From positions 62,001 through 126,000 of the forward strand of contig NZ_JYLO01000011.1 in assembly GCF_001439845.1 (NCBI RefSeq): 64,000 nt of DNA. The letters are read 5' to 3'. Made by a program: the position numbers and the translations under genes. Source of the stretch: Pseudomonas lactis (GTDB lineage: Bacteria > Pseudomonadota > Gammaproteobacteria > Pseudomonadales > Pseudomonadaceae). Positions 23,833 to 31,998 of the stretch are shown here, one piece after another (position 1 is the stretch's first letter; every line of letters starts with the position of its first letter). The notes under the pieces were generated by a model, which was not told the origin of the DNA, searched no databases, and worked only from the letters and a program-made list of their open reading frames with translations.

Positions 23833-26562
23833 ATGACTGATCTGTCCCGAACCCATGGGCCTGCCAGTGTGGTGATGCCGACCCTGGAAGGCCGCTTCTA
23901 CAGGCCGCCGCTGCCTGACGGCTACGTGCTGCGCCCACGCCTGTGCGAACGGCTGAATGCGGGCCTGGAGGGGCGACTGTTGCTGGTCAGCGCGCCTGCT
24001 GGGTTTGGCAAGAGTTCGTTGGCGGTGGAGTTTTGCCAGGGCTTGCCAGCTCAGTGGCAAAGCCTCTGGTTGGGCCTGAGCCCAAGAGACAGTGACCCCG
24101 GCCGTTTCCTGGAGCGGCTGCTCGACGGCTTGCAACAGTATTTCCCGCAACTCGGCGCCCAATCCATGGGCTTGCTGAAAATGCGCCAGCGTCACCAACC
24201 CTTTGCCTTCGAAGAATGGCTCGATGGCCTGCTCGACGAGCTGGCCATGCACCTGTCTGCGCGTTCGCCGTTATTGCTGGTGCTGGATGACTATCACCTG
24301 GCCCAGGGCCCGGTGCTGGATCGCTGCCTGCAATTTTTCCTCAACCATTTGCCTGATGGACTGGTGGTGCTGGTCACCAGCCGGCAGCGTCCGGACTGGC
24401 ACCTGGCACGCCTGCGCCTGTCGCGGCACCTGTTGGAACTGCATGAGCAAGACCTGCGCCTGACTCACGATGAATCCCTGGCGGTGCTGGATGGACACGG
24501 CAATGCGTTGCGCGGTGAGGCGTTGGAAAACCTGATCCGCCGTAGCGAGGGCTGGGTCGCCGGCCTGCGCTTCTGGCTGTTGGCGGCCTCCGAAGCGGGC
24601 AGTGAGGGCGCCTTGCCCCAAAGCCTGCACGGTGGCGAAGGGCTGATTCGCGATTACCTGCTCGAAGAAGTCATCGACTGCCTTCCCGCAGAAGTGCAAG
24701 CGTTCCTGTACGACACCGCACCGCAGGAGCGCTTTTGCAGCGAACTGTGCGACGCCATCCGAGAGGCCCATGACAGCGCAGAAATCCTGCGTTATCTGCA
24801 GGCTCATCAAGTGTTTCTGGTGCCGTTGGATGAGCAAGGCCATTGGTACCGCTATCACCATTTGTTCTCCGATCTGCTGCGCACCCGCCGCGAGAAGAGT
24901 GCCACCTTGCCGCCGGCCAGCTTGCACTTGCGCGCTTGTCGCTGGTTTAACGCCCAGGGCTTGATCGACGAGGCGGTGGAGCAGGCGCTGCGGGCCGGGC
25001 ACCTGGATGTGGCGGCGAACCTGGTGCAGAACCTGTCCGAAGAGCAACTGCTGGCAGAGCAGAACATCGGCATGCTGCTGCGCTGGAAGATGGACCTGCC
25101 CGACAGCTTGCTGATCAGCACGCCGCGTTTGATCGTGCTGTACAGCTGGGCGCTGGGGCTCGCATGCCAACTGGATGCGGCGCAGGAACTGTCCAGTTAC
25201 CTCAGCCGCTTCCTGCCGGCGCCATCGGCCACCGCGCAAAAATCCATGTTGGCCCAATGGTTGGCGCTGAGCGGGATCATTGCCCGTGGGCGCGGAGACC
25301 GTGAGCTGACCCAGCGCTATTGCCAAGAGGCGTTGGAAAGCCTGCCGCAAAAGCGTTACGGCCAGCGCCTGGTGTGCCTCTCGACTCTGTCCAACCTGGC
25401 AATCGCCGATGCCGACCTGTGGCGCGCCCGTGGCCTGAACCGCGAATCTCTGGAACTGGCGCAGCGCGTCGGTAACCCCTTGTTTGAGGCCTTGGCCCAT
25501 TACGACCGAGCGCGGGTGTTGCAGTCGCGAGGTGAGATCCTGCGTTCTCTGGATGAAGTTCGCCAAGGCCTGGAGCGCCTGCATGGGCTGGCACCCCAGC
25601 GCCTGTATGCCGTGCGCGCACGGTTGTCGCTTTACGAAGGTTACCTGCTGTTGGTGCGTTACCAGCCCGAAGCCGGCCTTGCGCGTTTGCGCGCCGGCCT
25701 GACCGAGGCCCGCGCCTGCCGCGATATCAGTGTGCTGATCGGGCACTGTGTCATCGCCAGTTTCGAAGGGCGGCGTGGGGAGTTTGCCAATGCCTTTGCC
25801 GAACTGGCCGAGGCCGAGCGCTTGATGCACATCTGGGATGTGCCGCCGATCTATTACCTGGCGATGATCACCCTGATCAAATGCGAGCTGTGGCTGGCCC
25901 AGGGTCGCACTGACCTGGCCGACGCCTGGCTGGCCCGCCTGGGGCAGACCTACAACGGCGAGCACGCCGCGGCCGCCCCCGAGTTTCATCCGCACCTGCC
26001 GCAACATATCGAGCTGCAACAAGCCGCGCTCGATGCCACTCGCCATCAACCCGACAGTGCGCTGCAACGCCTCGAAGCGCTGGCCCAGCAGGCCCATGAC
26101 AGCGGGCGCCAGATGATTGCCCTGATGGCGCTGGTCCAGCAGGTGCAGTTGCTTCTGGAGAATGGCCAGGAGGCTAAGGCCAGGCCGGTATTGGCCCGTG
26201 CCCTGCAAGCCGGCTCGGGCGGTGCGTTGCAGCCGTTTCAACGCGTGTTGGAGGGTTACCCCCAGTGGATGCGCGAGCAGCTGGGCAAGGACTCCCATGG
26301 GCTGCTCAACCAGAGCTTGCTGGCGCTGCTGCCCCAAGTCATTGCGGTTGAAGCCTCACCTCAACAGGAAACCCTGAGCACCCGAGAGCTGGCAGTGCTG
26401 CAGCTGATTGCCCAAGGCTGTTCAAACCAGGAAATCAGCAATCAGCTGTTCATCTCCCTGCACACGGTGAAGACCCACGCCAGCCACATCAACAGCAAGC
26501 TCGGCGTGGAGCGTCGTACCCAGGCAGTCGCGCGGGCCAAGTCCATGGGCTTGCTGGCCTGA
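23833..26562 (+). CDS. MalT-like LuxR family transcriptional activator
   Basis: A large STAND-type ATPase regulator of 909 residues. The Walker A SAPAGFGKSS lies near residue 57 and the Walker B-type LLLVLDDYH near residue 153; the middle is a long helical repeat (TPR-like) region; the C-terminus is a LuxR helix-turn-helix (LSTRELAVLQLIAQG through VERRTQAVARAKS). Such proteins bind an inducer and ATP, then oligomerise and activate transcription. The ATG at 23833 is the likely start, but one at 23800 is possible; both have weak ribosome sites. Placed right after DUF1329 on the same strand, it probably controls this block. Confidence 0.88.
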   Translation: MTDLSRTHGPASVVMPTLEGRFYRPPLPDGYVLRPRLCERLNAGLEGRLLLVSAPAGFGKSSLAVEFCQGLPAQWQSLWLGLSPRDSDPGRFLERLLDGLQQYFPQLGAQSMGLLKMRQRHQPFAFEEWLDGLLDELAMHLSARSPLLLVLDDYHLAQGPVLDRCLQFFLNHLPDGLVVLVTSRQRPDWHLARLRLSRHLLELHEQDLRLTHDESLAVLDGHGNALRGEALENLIRRSEGWVAGLRFWLLAASEAGSEGALPQSLHGGEGLIRDYLLEEVIDCLPAEVQAFLYDTAPQERFCSELCDAIREAHDSAEILRYLQAHQVFLVPLDEQGHWYRYHHLFSDLLRTRREKSATLPPASLHLRACRWFNAQGLIDEAVEQALRAGHLDVAANLVQNLSEEQLLAEQNIGMLLRWKMDLPDSLLISTPRLIVLYSWALGLACQLDAAQELSSYLSRFLPAPSATAQKSMLAQWLALSGIIARGRGDRELTQRYCQEALESLPQKRYGQRLVCLSTLSNLAIADADLWRARGLNRESLELAQRVGNPLFEALAHYDRARVLQSRGEILRSLDEVRQGLERLHGLAPQRLYAVRARLSLYEGYLLLVRYQPEAGLARLRAGLTEARACRDISVLIGHCVIASFEGRRGEFANAFAELAEAERLMHIWDVPPIYYLAMITLIKCELWLAQGRTDLADAWLARLGQTYNGEHAAAAPEFHPHLPQHIELQQAALDATRHQPDSALQRLEALAQQAHDSGRQMIALMALVQQVQLLLENGQEAKARPVLARALQAGSGGALQPFQRVLEGYPQWMREQLGKDSHGLLNQSLLALLPQVIAVEASPQQETLSTRELAVLQLIAQGCSNQEISNQLFISLHTVKTHASHINSKLGVERRTQAVARAKSMGLLA

Positions 26563-26571
26563 GCCCGTGGC

Positions 26572-27129
26572 TCAAGGCGCGGTCGGGCAGCCCTTGAGTG
26601 AAGTGTCGACGGTCTGATTGATCAGCGCCGCGAACCGCTTGAGGTTGTTCTGGTGCGCCACCACCAGTTCGTCGATGCTCGGCCCGGCAGGCGACTGCAA
26701 AGTGGTGCGGCAGGTCAACGCCGGACGGTCGCCATTGATTTGCCTCAGGCGCCAGCGCACATCGAGCAACGCGTACTGCCCCGGTACCGAGTCAAAGCGC
26801 TGCACGTCCACGCGCAACGCCACGGCTTGCCGGGCATTGCTGCTGGCCAACTGGTCCACCAGGGCGCTCTTAAGCTCATCGGCGAGGGTGGCCGCCCACC
26901 ACTGGGTTTCAAGAATCGCCAGGCCGCTGTCGCCCTGGCGAATCACTATCTGCGCGCGGTCGACCTGAGGCGGCACGCTGATGCTCTCAATGCGTACACC
27001 GCCGGCCTCTGCTCGCGTACTCGGGCTCAAGTGTGCCGGGGTCAGGGTGTGAAAGGCGATGGGTTCACTGCGACAGGCACCGAGCATCAGCAGGGCGCTC
27101 AGCAACGTGATCTTCAGCGGCAATGTCAT
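26572..27129 (-). CDS. pqiC: PqiC-type lipoprotein (ABC transport auxiliary family)
   Basis: An outer-membrane lipoprotein that partners PqiB in lipid transport between the two membranes. The 185-residue form has a type II signal with LMLGAC and the domain typical of PqiC (VDRAQIVIRQGDSGLAILETQWWAATLADEL). The ATG at 27129 has GGAG seven bases upstream; an earlier ATG at 27147 overlaps the pqiB stop by four bases and is the alternative start. It is the last gene of the operon pqiA-pqiA-pqiB-pqiC and converges with the LuxR gene. Confidence 0.88.
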   Translation of the reverse strand: MTLPLKITLLSALLMLGACRSEPIAFHTLTPAHLSPSTRAEAGGVRIESISVPPQVDRAQIVIRQGDSGLAILETQWWAATLADELKSALVDQLASSNARQAVALRVDVQRFDSVPGQYALLDVRWRLRQINGDRPALTCRTTLQSPAGPSIDELVVAHQNNLKRFAALINQTVDTSLKGCPTAP

Positions 27130-27143
27130 GGCGGCTCCAATGG

Positions 27144-28793
27144 TCATTTACGGGGTGGCCCTTGCAGGTCCGTCGGTGCGGCATTATCGGGGCGGCCGCG
27201 AATCAGCGACTCCGGATGCCGGCCCAGGTAATCCGAAAGCTCGCGCAGGGAGCGCGACATGCGCCCCAACTCGTCGAGGGTCTGGGTCAGTTGTTCACGC
27301 TGCGGCGAGTCTTCGGCCAGGGTTGAACTGGCCGATTGCAGGGTCTTGCTCACGTCGCCCAAGGTCGTCTGCACACCCGGCAGTGTCTTGGCGTTGAATT
27401 GCGCCAGGCCCTTGCGCAGTTCGACCAGGCTGGCATCGAGGTTGCCGGCAATGCGCTCGACAGGCAGTTGGCTGATCTTGTTGACGATGCCTTCGAACTT
27501 CTCTTGCAGTTGTTCCAGGTTGCCCGGGATGGTGGGGATGCCCACGGGTCGCTGGTTCGGGTCGAACGCGACTTTCTCGGCCTTGGGGTAGAAGTCCAGG
27601 GCGATGTACAGCTGGCCAGTCAGCAAGTTGCCGCTGCGGGCCTGGGCGCGCAGGCCGTTTTCGATGAAGGTACCAATCAGGCGTACGCCGGCGGCCTCAT
27701 CGTCAGGGTTATTGTTCATGGCCTTGAGCAGCTTGGTGTGGGCCTCGCCGAGCAGTTGCGGGTAGATCACGATGCCGACATTGACCGGGAAGGTGCGTTT
27801 CTTCGCATCGAAATCCAGGTTGATCGATACAACCCTGCCGAACTCCACGCCAAGGAACTCCACCGGTGCGTCGACTTTCAGCCCGCGCAGAGCCTGATCG
27901 AAACGCAGGACCATGTATTGGCCCTTGCCGTTGGGTGGGGCGAGGGCGCTTTGCTGGTCTTCGAACAACTCAAAGCTGCGACTTTCTTCGGCCGGTTTGT
28001 CATTGGGGTTGTAGGGCGGCGCCTGGAAGGCGATCCCGCCCATCAACATGGACGACAAGGATTCGGTTTTCAGCGCGAAGCCATTGGCGCCAACGCTCAA
28101 GTCGACGCCACTGGCGTTCCAGAACCGCGTGTTCTCAGTGATGTACACGTCATTGGGCGCATGCACGAAGATCTCGACATTCACGCCCTTGCCCTCGTTG
28201 TCCAGCTCATAGGCCACCACCTGGCCCACCGGAATCTTGCGGTAATAGACGGGGGAGCCGATGTCCAGGGAGCCCAGGGCCTGGGTGTGCAGGGTGAAGC
28301 GCTTGCCGGGCTCGCCGTAGGTAATGGGCGGCGGGTTTTCCAAGCTCGTGAAGTGCTTGGCGCGGGTCTCGGACTGGCCGATGTCTGCGCCGATGTAGTC
28401 GCCGGACAACAACGTGTCGATGCCCGACACGCCGCCTGCGCCGATGCGTGGGCGCACCACCCAGAATTTCGAATCTTCGCGGGTGAAGCTTTCGGCCTGT
28501 TTGACCAGCTCGACGGTGGCGTTGACGCTTTTCTGGTCATCACTCAGGGCCACGGCAGTTACCTGGCCGATCACCACGTTGCGGTATTTGACCTCGGTTT
28601 TGTTGGCAACCAGCCCGCTGCCGGTCTTGAAGTTGAGGACGATGGTCGGCCCTTGTTGCATGACGCTGTGGATCACCAGCGAGATCCCCACCAGCACGGC
28701 GACAATCGGCACGATCCAGACCAGCGAAACGCTGAAACGACGCGTCTTGATCACGGGTTGCCCCGCAGGGGTGTCAGCCTTGGATGAGCTCAT
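27144..28793 (-). CDS. pqiB: Intermembrane transport protein PqiB (MCE domains)
   Basis: A 549-residue periplasm-spanning protein with one N-terminal transmembrane helix (VSLVWIVPIVAVLVGISLVI) and three MCE domains in series; repeated glycine- and tyrosine-bearing sequences such as GSPVYYRKIPVGQVVAYEL and VEFLGVEFGRVVSINL mark the second and third. A C-terminal coiled region (GLAQFNAKTLPGVQTTLGDVSKTL) can form the long tube seen in E. coli PqiB. Its role is lipid movement through the envelope. The start overlaps the upstream gene by 20 bases. Confidence 0.94.
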   Translation of the reverse strand: MSSSKADTPAGQPVIKTRRFSVSLVWIVPIVAVLVGISLVIHSVMQQGPTIVLNFKTGSGLVANKTEVKYRNVVIGQVTAVALSDDQKSVNATVELVKQAESFTREDSKFWVVRPRIGAGGVSGIDTLLSGDYIGADIGQSETRAKHFTSLENPPPITYGEPGKRFTLHTQALGSLDIGSPVYYRKIPVGQVVAYELDNEGKGVNVEIFVHAPNDVYITENTRFWNASGVDLSVGANGFALKTESLSSMLMGGIAFQAPPYNPNDKPAEESRSFELFEDQQSALAPPNGKGQYMVLRFDQALRGLKVDAPVEFLGVEFGRVVSINLDFDAKKRTFPVNVGIVIYPQLLGEAHTKLLKAMNNNPDDEAAGVRLIGTFIENGLRAQARSGNLLTGQLYIALDFYPKAEKVAFDPNQRPVGIPTIPGNLEQLQEKFEGIVNKISQLPVERIAGNLDASLVELRKGLAQFNAKTLPGVQTTLGDVSKTLQSASSTLAEDSPQREQLTQTLDELGRMSRSLRELSDYLGRHPESLIRGRPDNAAPTDLQGPPRK

Positions 28794-29418
28794 CCGAGGT
28801 CTCCTCGTTAGGTGGGTTTTCCCAGATTAGCCGGGGATCAAAGCTCATGGCCGCGAGCATCGTAAACACGACCACCAGGCCAAAAAACAGAATACCCAGG
28901 CGCGGTTCGATCGTGCCCAGGGCTTGAAACTTCACCAGCGCGGCCACCAGGGCGACCACGATGACATCGAGCATCGACCAGTAGCCGATCAGTTCGATAA
29001 ACCGAAACAGCTTCGAACGCTCCTTGCGCGCCCACTGGCTATTGCGCTGCACGGTGACCAGCAGCAGCCCCAGCGACAAGAACTTGATGCCCGGCACGGC
29101 AATGCTGGCGATGAAAATGATCAGCGCAATGTCCCAGGCACCATGCTGCCAGAACTCCAGCACGCCGCTCATGATGGTGCTGTCTGCGCCCGAGCCGAGC
29201 ATGGTGGTGTTCATCACCGGCAATAAATTGGCCGGGACATAAAAGGCGAGGGCAGTGAGCATGTAGGCCCAGGTTCGGGTCAGGGACTGCACCTTGCGCC
29301 GATGCAGCGTGGCGCCACAGCGGTCGCACTCGGTGGGTTCAAGGCGCATGTCGCAGGGCTGGCCGCAGGTGTGGCACAGGCACAGGTTCAGCTCGCGAGC
29401 GGTGGGCGGTGAATTCAT
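28774..29418 (-). CDS. pqiA: PqiA family membrane protein, second half
   Basis: A 214-residue inner-membrane protein with about four transmembrane segments, matching the C-terminal half of E. coli PqiA. It begins with a zinc-ribbon-like set of cysteines (LCHTCGQPC and CDRCG) and later has the conserved VPGIKFLSLGLLL and RFIELIGYWSMLDV. Together with the preceding gene it makes up a full-length PqiA (about 417 residues in E. coli) as two chains. The ATG at 29418 overlaps the upstream stop by four bases. PqiA probably supplies the inner-membrane part of the Pqi lipid-transport system. Confidence 0.88.
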   Translation of the reverse strand: MNSPPTARELNLCLCHTCGQPCDMRLEPTECDRCGATLHRRKVQSLTRTWAYMLTALAFYVPANLLPVMNTTMLGSGADSTIMSGVLEFWQHGAWDIALIIFIASIAVPGIKFLSLGLLLVTVQRNSQWARKERSKLFRFIELIGYWSMLDVIVVALVAALVKFQALGTIEPRLGILFFGLVVVFTMLAAMSFDPRLIWENPPNEETSDELIQG

Positions 29419-30005
29419 ACGGTGTCCCACAGGTCACGCACATCGCGCCCGGCAATGCGGATCAGCAACAGGCTCAGGGCGGCCAAGGCAAACAGGCCGG
29501 TGCCAGGGATCACATCCAGCATGCCGGCCAGCTTGAACACCGCGACCATCGCGCCCAGCAGGCACACCTCCAGCATGCTCCACGGCCTGAGGGCTTCGAG
29601 CCAGCGCATGCACAGCTTGAACGCCGGCGAGCGCCTACCGGCCAAGGCGAAACTCAGCACCCAGATCAGCAACGCTAGCTGAAACACCGGGGCGATAATG
29701 ATGGAGATCGCTGCCACCAGTGCAATGAACGTGATTGGCCCCAGGCTCAGTGCAACCACTGAGTCCCAGAGGGTGGCGCTGTTTTTCAAGCCTTGCAGGC
29801 TGATGCTCATCACCGGGTAAAAGTTGGCAAAGGTCCACAGCACTGCGGCAGTCACCGTCAGGGCCAGACGTTGTTGCACCGACAGGCCGTTATAGCGCTG
29901 CAGCACGCCCGAGCAACGTACGCACAGGGCTTTCTGATGTTTGGCGAGCGTGACTTTCTCGTACACGCAGTCGCAGTGTTCGCAGATGATCTGTTGATTC
30001 GCCAT
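29415..30005 (-). CDS. pqiA: PqiA family membrane protein, first half
   Basis: A 196-residue inner-membrane protein matching the N-terminal half of PqiA. It starts with two cysteine pairs (CEHCDC and CVRCSG) as in a zinc ribbon, followed by four hydrophobic segments, and ends with the conserved LEALRPWSMLEVCLLGAMV. First gene of the four-gene pqi operon, with a four-base overlap to the next. In E. coli the two halves form one protein; the split is known in Pseudomonas and is not a frameshift, since each half has its own zinc ribbon and start. Confidence 0.88.
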   Translation of the reverse strand: MANQQIICEHCDCVYEKVTLAKHQKALCVRCSGVLQRYNGLSVQQRLALTVTAAVLWTFANFYPVMSISLQGLKNSATLWDSVVALSLGPITFIALVAAISIIIAPVFQLALLIWVLSFALAGRRSPAFKLCMRWLEALRPWSMLEVCLLGAMVAVFKLAGMLDVIPGTGLFALAALSLLLIRIAGRDVRDLWDTV

Positions 30006-30160
30006 GGATGTTGCTCCAAATGCGACTGACTGCAGCGGGGGATTTCAATGGCGCGTGTGTAGCTTAGCAGCGGATAGATCGCGCAATCGACGCCTTCCCG
30101 CGCAGAGGCAAGCTACACCATACTGCACTTGGAACGCGCCAGAGAGCTTGCAGGACACCC

Positions 30161-30805
30161 ATGACTATTGAAAAACAACCGTTGATTCGCGAAACCTTTC
30201 CCGTCGGGCCGTTGCAGTGCAACTGCACCATCATTGGCGACCCGATCACTAAAAAAGCCATCGTAGTCGACCCTGGCGGCAATCACGAGTTGATCCTGGC
30301 GCGCCTTGATGCACTGGGCCTGAAGGTGGTGAGCATTATCCACACCCATGCTCACCTTGATCATTTCCTGGCCTCCGGGCAATTGAAAGAAAAGACCGGC
30401 GCCACGCTGCACCTGCACAAAGAGGATCAATTTCTGTGGGACAACCTGGAAATGCAATGCCAGATGTTTCGCGTGCCCTACGTCCCGGTGCCGTCTCCGG
30501 ATCGCTGGCTGGAGCATGACGAAGAACTTGCCTGCGGTTGTGGCGTAGCCTTGCATACTCCTGGGCATACACCGGGCTCGATGAGTTTCTGGTTTGCCGA
30601 CGCCAAGCTGTTGATCGCCGGCGATACCTTGTTTCGTCGCGGGGTAGGACGTACGGATTTATGGGGCGGCGACCAGGCGACGATTGTGCGGTCGATCAAG
30701 CAGCGCCTGTATACGCTGGATGAAGGCGCGACGGTGGTCACTGGGCATGGGCCGGATACGTTGCTGGGCGATGAGATGCGGGAGAATCCTTTCGTGCGTG
30801 CGTGA
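30161..30805 (+). CDS. MBL-fold metal-dependent hydrolase (glyoxalase II-like)
   Basis: A 214-residue soluble protein of the metallo-beta-lactamase fold. The metal motif THAHLDH lies near residue 65, with further ligands HTPGHTPGS near residue 132 and GHGPDT near residue 196. It resembles the YcbL type of glyoxalase II-like enzymes, which hydrolyse thioesters such as S-lactoylglutathione, though the substrate cannot be assigned with certainty. ACACCC-type leader and weak ribosome site; the ATG at 30161 is the only reasonable start. Divergent from pqi. Confidence 0.87.
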   Translation: MTIEKQPLIRETFPVGPLQCNCTIIGDPITKKAIVVDPGGNHELILARLDALGLKVVSIIHTHAHLDHFLASGQLKEKTGATLHLHKEDQFLWDNLEMQCQMFRVPYVPVPSPDRWLEHDEELACGCGVALHTPGHTPGSMSFWFADAKLLIAGDTLFRRGVGRTDLWGGDQATIVRSIKQRLYTLDEGATVVTGHGPDTLLGDEMRENPFVRA

Positions 30806-30891
30806 TGGGTTGTCGGCTCTGATACAAGCCGGTACAGACACACAGGCACAGACCCAAGCCAAAGACAGCTATGCTTTACGCACCCCTCCAC

Positions 30892-30920
30892 GGAATTTTT
30901 ACCGTTTGTCGCGTTCCAAA
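30892..30920 (+). promoter_or_regulatory. Candidate AlgU (sigma E-type) promoter for the OmpA lipoprotein gene
   Basis: GGAATTT (30892-30898) and TCCAAA (30915-30920) with 16 bases between them resemble the extracytoplasmic sigma factor pattern GGAACTT-N16-TCnAA. It lies 64 bases upstream of the start codon of an envelope lipoprotein. Confidence 0.4.
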
Positions 30921-30983
30921 CTCGGCACAGGTCCATTGCCAATGTCCTCTGCATCACAGAATGCAAAAGTAGGAGCTTCCTTC

Positions 30984-31757
30984 ATGTTCACTCCGCGTCG
31001 TCTGCTTGTTGTCGCTACCGCCGTAGCCCTGTTGTCTGGCTGCGCCTCACCTAACCCTTATGACGGCAGCCAGGGACAGGCCAGCAATGGTTCCGAAAGC
31101 GGCATGAGCAAAACCGCCAAATACGGCGGCCTCGGTGCGCTGGCTGGCGCATTGGCCGGTGCGGCCATCGACCATAACAACCGTGGCAAGGGCGCGCTGA
31201 TTGGCGCGGTGGTTGCGGGTGCCGGTGCGGCAGGTTATGGCTACTACGCCGACCAGCAAGAGAAAAAACTGCGTGAAAGCATGGCCAACACCGGGGTTGA
31301 GGTGCAGCGCCAGGGTGACCAGATCAAGCTGATCATGCCGGGTAACATTACCTTCGCCACCAACTCGGACGCGATCTCCAGCAGCTTCTACCAGCCGCTG
31401 AACAACCTGGCCAACTCCCTCAAGCAGTTCAACCAGAACACCATCCAGATCGTTGGCTACACTGACAGCACCGGTAGCCGTCAACTGAACATGGACCTGT
31501 CCCAGCGCCGTGCGCAGAGCGTGGCCAACTACCTGACCTCCCAAGGCGTCAACGGTGCCAACCTGAGCGCACGCGGTGCCGGCCCGGATAACCCGATTGC
31601 CAGCAACGGCGATGTGAACGGCCGTGCCCAGAACCGTCGTGTCGAGGTCAACCTCGGCCCGATCCCTGGCCAGCAATACGGCCAACCTGCGGGCCAGCAG
31701 CAGGCGCCACAGCAGAACAACCAGTTCCAGGGCAACCCGTACCAGCAATACCAGTAA
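30984..31757 (+). CDS. OmpA-family lipoprotein with glycine-zipper and Q/N-rich tail
   Basis: A 257-residue outer-membrane lipoprotein. The lipobox LLSGC gives Cys20; residues 48-80 form a glycine-zipper region (GGLGALAGALAGAAIDH and GALIGAVVAGAGAAG); residues 110-228 are an OmpA/MotB peptidoglycan-binding domain with TDSTGSRQLNMDLSQRRAQSVANYL and NRRVEVNL. The last 30 residues are almost only Q, N, G, P and Y. This layout matches the YiaD-type lipoproteins. AGGAG precedes the ATG at 30984. It should tether the outer membrane to the cell wall. A strong terminator follows. Confidence 0.9.
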   Translation: MFTPRRLLVVATAVALLSGCASPNPYDGSQGQASNGSESGMSKTAKYGGLGALAGALAGAAIDHNNRGKGALIGAVVAGAGAAGYGYYADQQEKKLRESMANTGVEVQRQGDQIKLIMPGNITFATNSDAISSSFYQPLNNLANSLKQFNQNTIQIVGYTDSTGSRQLNMDLSQRRAQSVANYLTSQGVNGANLSARGAGPDNPIASNGDVNGRAQNRRVEVNLGPIPGQQYGQPAGQQQAPQQNNQFQGNPYQQYQ

Positions 31758-31767
31758 ACCCCTGGGC

Positions 31768-31812
31768 ACTAAAAAGGGCGCCGTGCAGTCAATGCACGGC
31801 GCCCTTTTTAGT
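31768..31812. terminator. Intrinsic terminator after the OmpA-family gene
   Basis: A long stem ACTAAAAAGGGCGCCGTGCA pairs with its complement across a five-base loop and ends in a T-rich strand. It can act on both strands because A and T runs flank the GC stem. Confidence 0.93.
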
Positions 31813-31825
31813 GGCTGCGTGTTTT

Positions 31826-31985
31826 GATCGTTCCCACGCTCTGCGTTTGATCGTTCCCACGCTCTGCGTGGGAATGCCCGCTCGGACGCTCCGCGTCCTA
31901 CTCTTGGCGCAAAAGCTGAAGCGTGTGCGGTGACGCGGAGCGTCACGGGATGCGTTCCCACGCAGAGCGTGGGAACGATCAGGCT
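31826..31985. repeat. Cluster of facing palindromic repeats (TTCCCACGCTCTGCGTGGGAA family)
   Basis: The left half has TGATCGTTCCCACGCTCTGCG twice in tandem (the first copy truncated), then GGACGCTCCGCGTCC. The right half has GTGACGCGGAGCGTCAC and then the same TTCCCACG palindrome in reverse, ending GGGAACGATCA. The whole is an inverted doublet with one duplicated arm. It separates convergent genes. Confidence 0.85.
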
Positions 31986-31998
31986 CCTTCGATCTACA

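Noticed and set aside
24271..26337. 688-codon open frame on the minus strand
   Set aside because: Antisense to the MalT-like regulator, whose Walker and LuxR motifs are clear. The antisense product is Gln-rich shadow sequence.
28774..30005. Split PqiA read as a pseudogene
   Set aside because: Each half has its own start, ribosome site and N-terminal cysteine set, and the frames overlap by the usual four-base coupling.
31826..31985. Possible CRISPR array
   Set aside because: The repeats are inverted palindromes of uneven spacing without equal-length unique spacers, and no cas gene is near.
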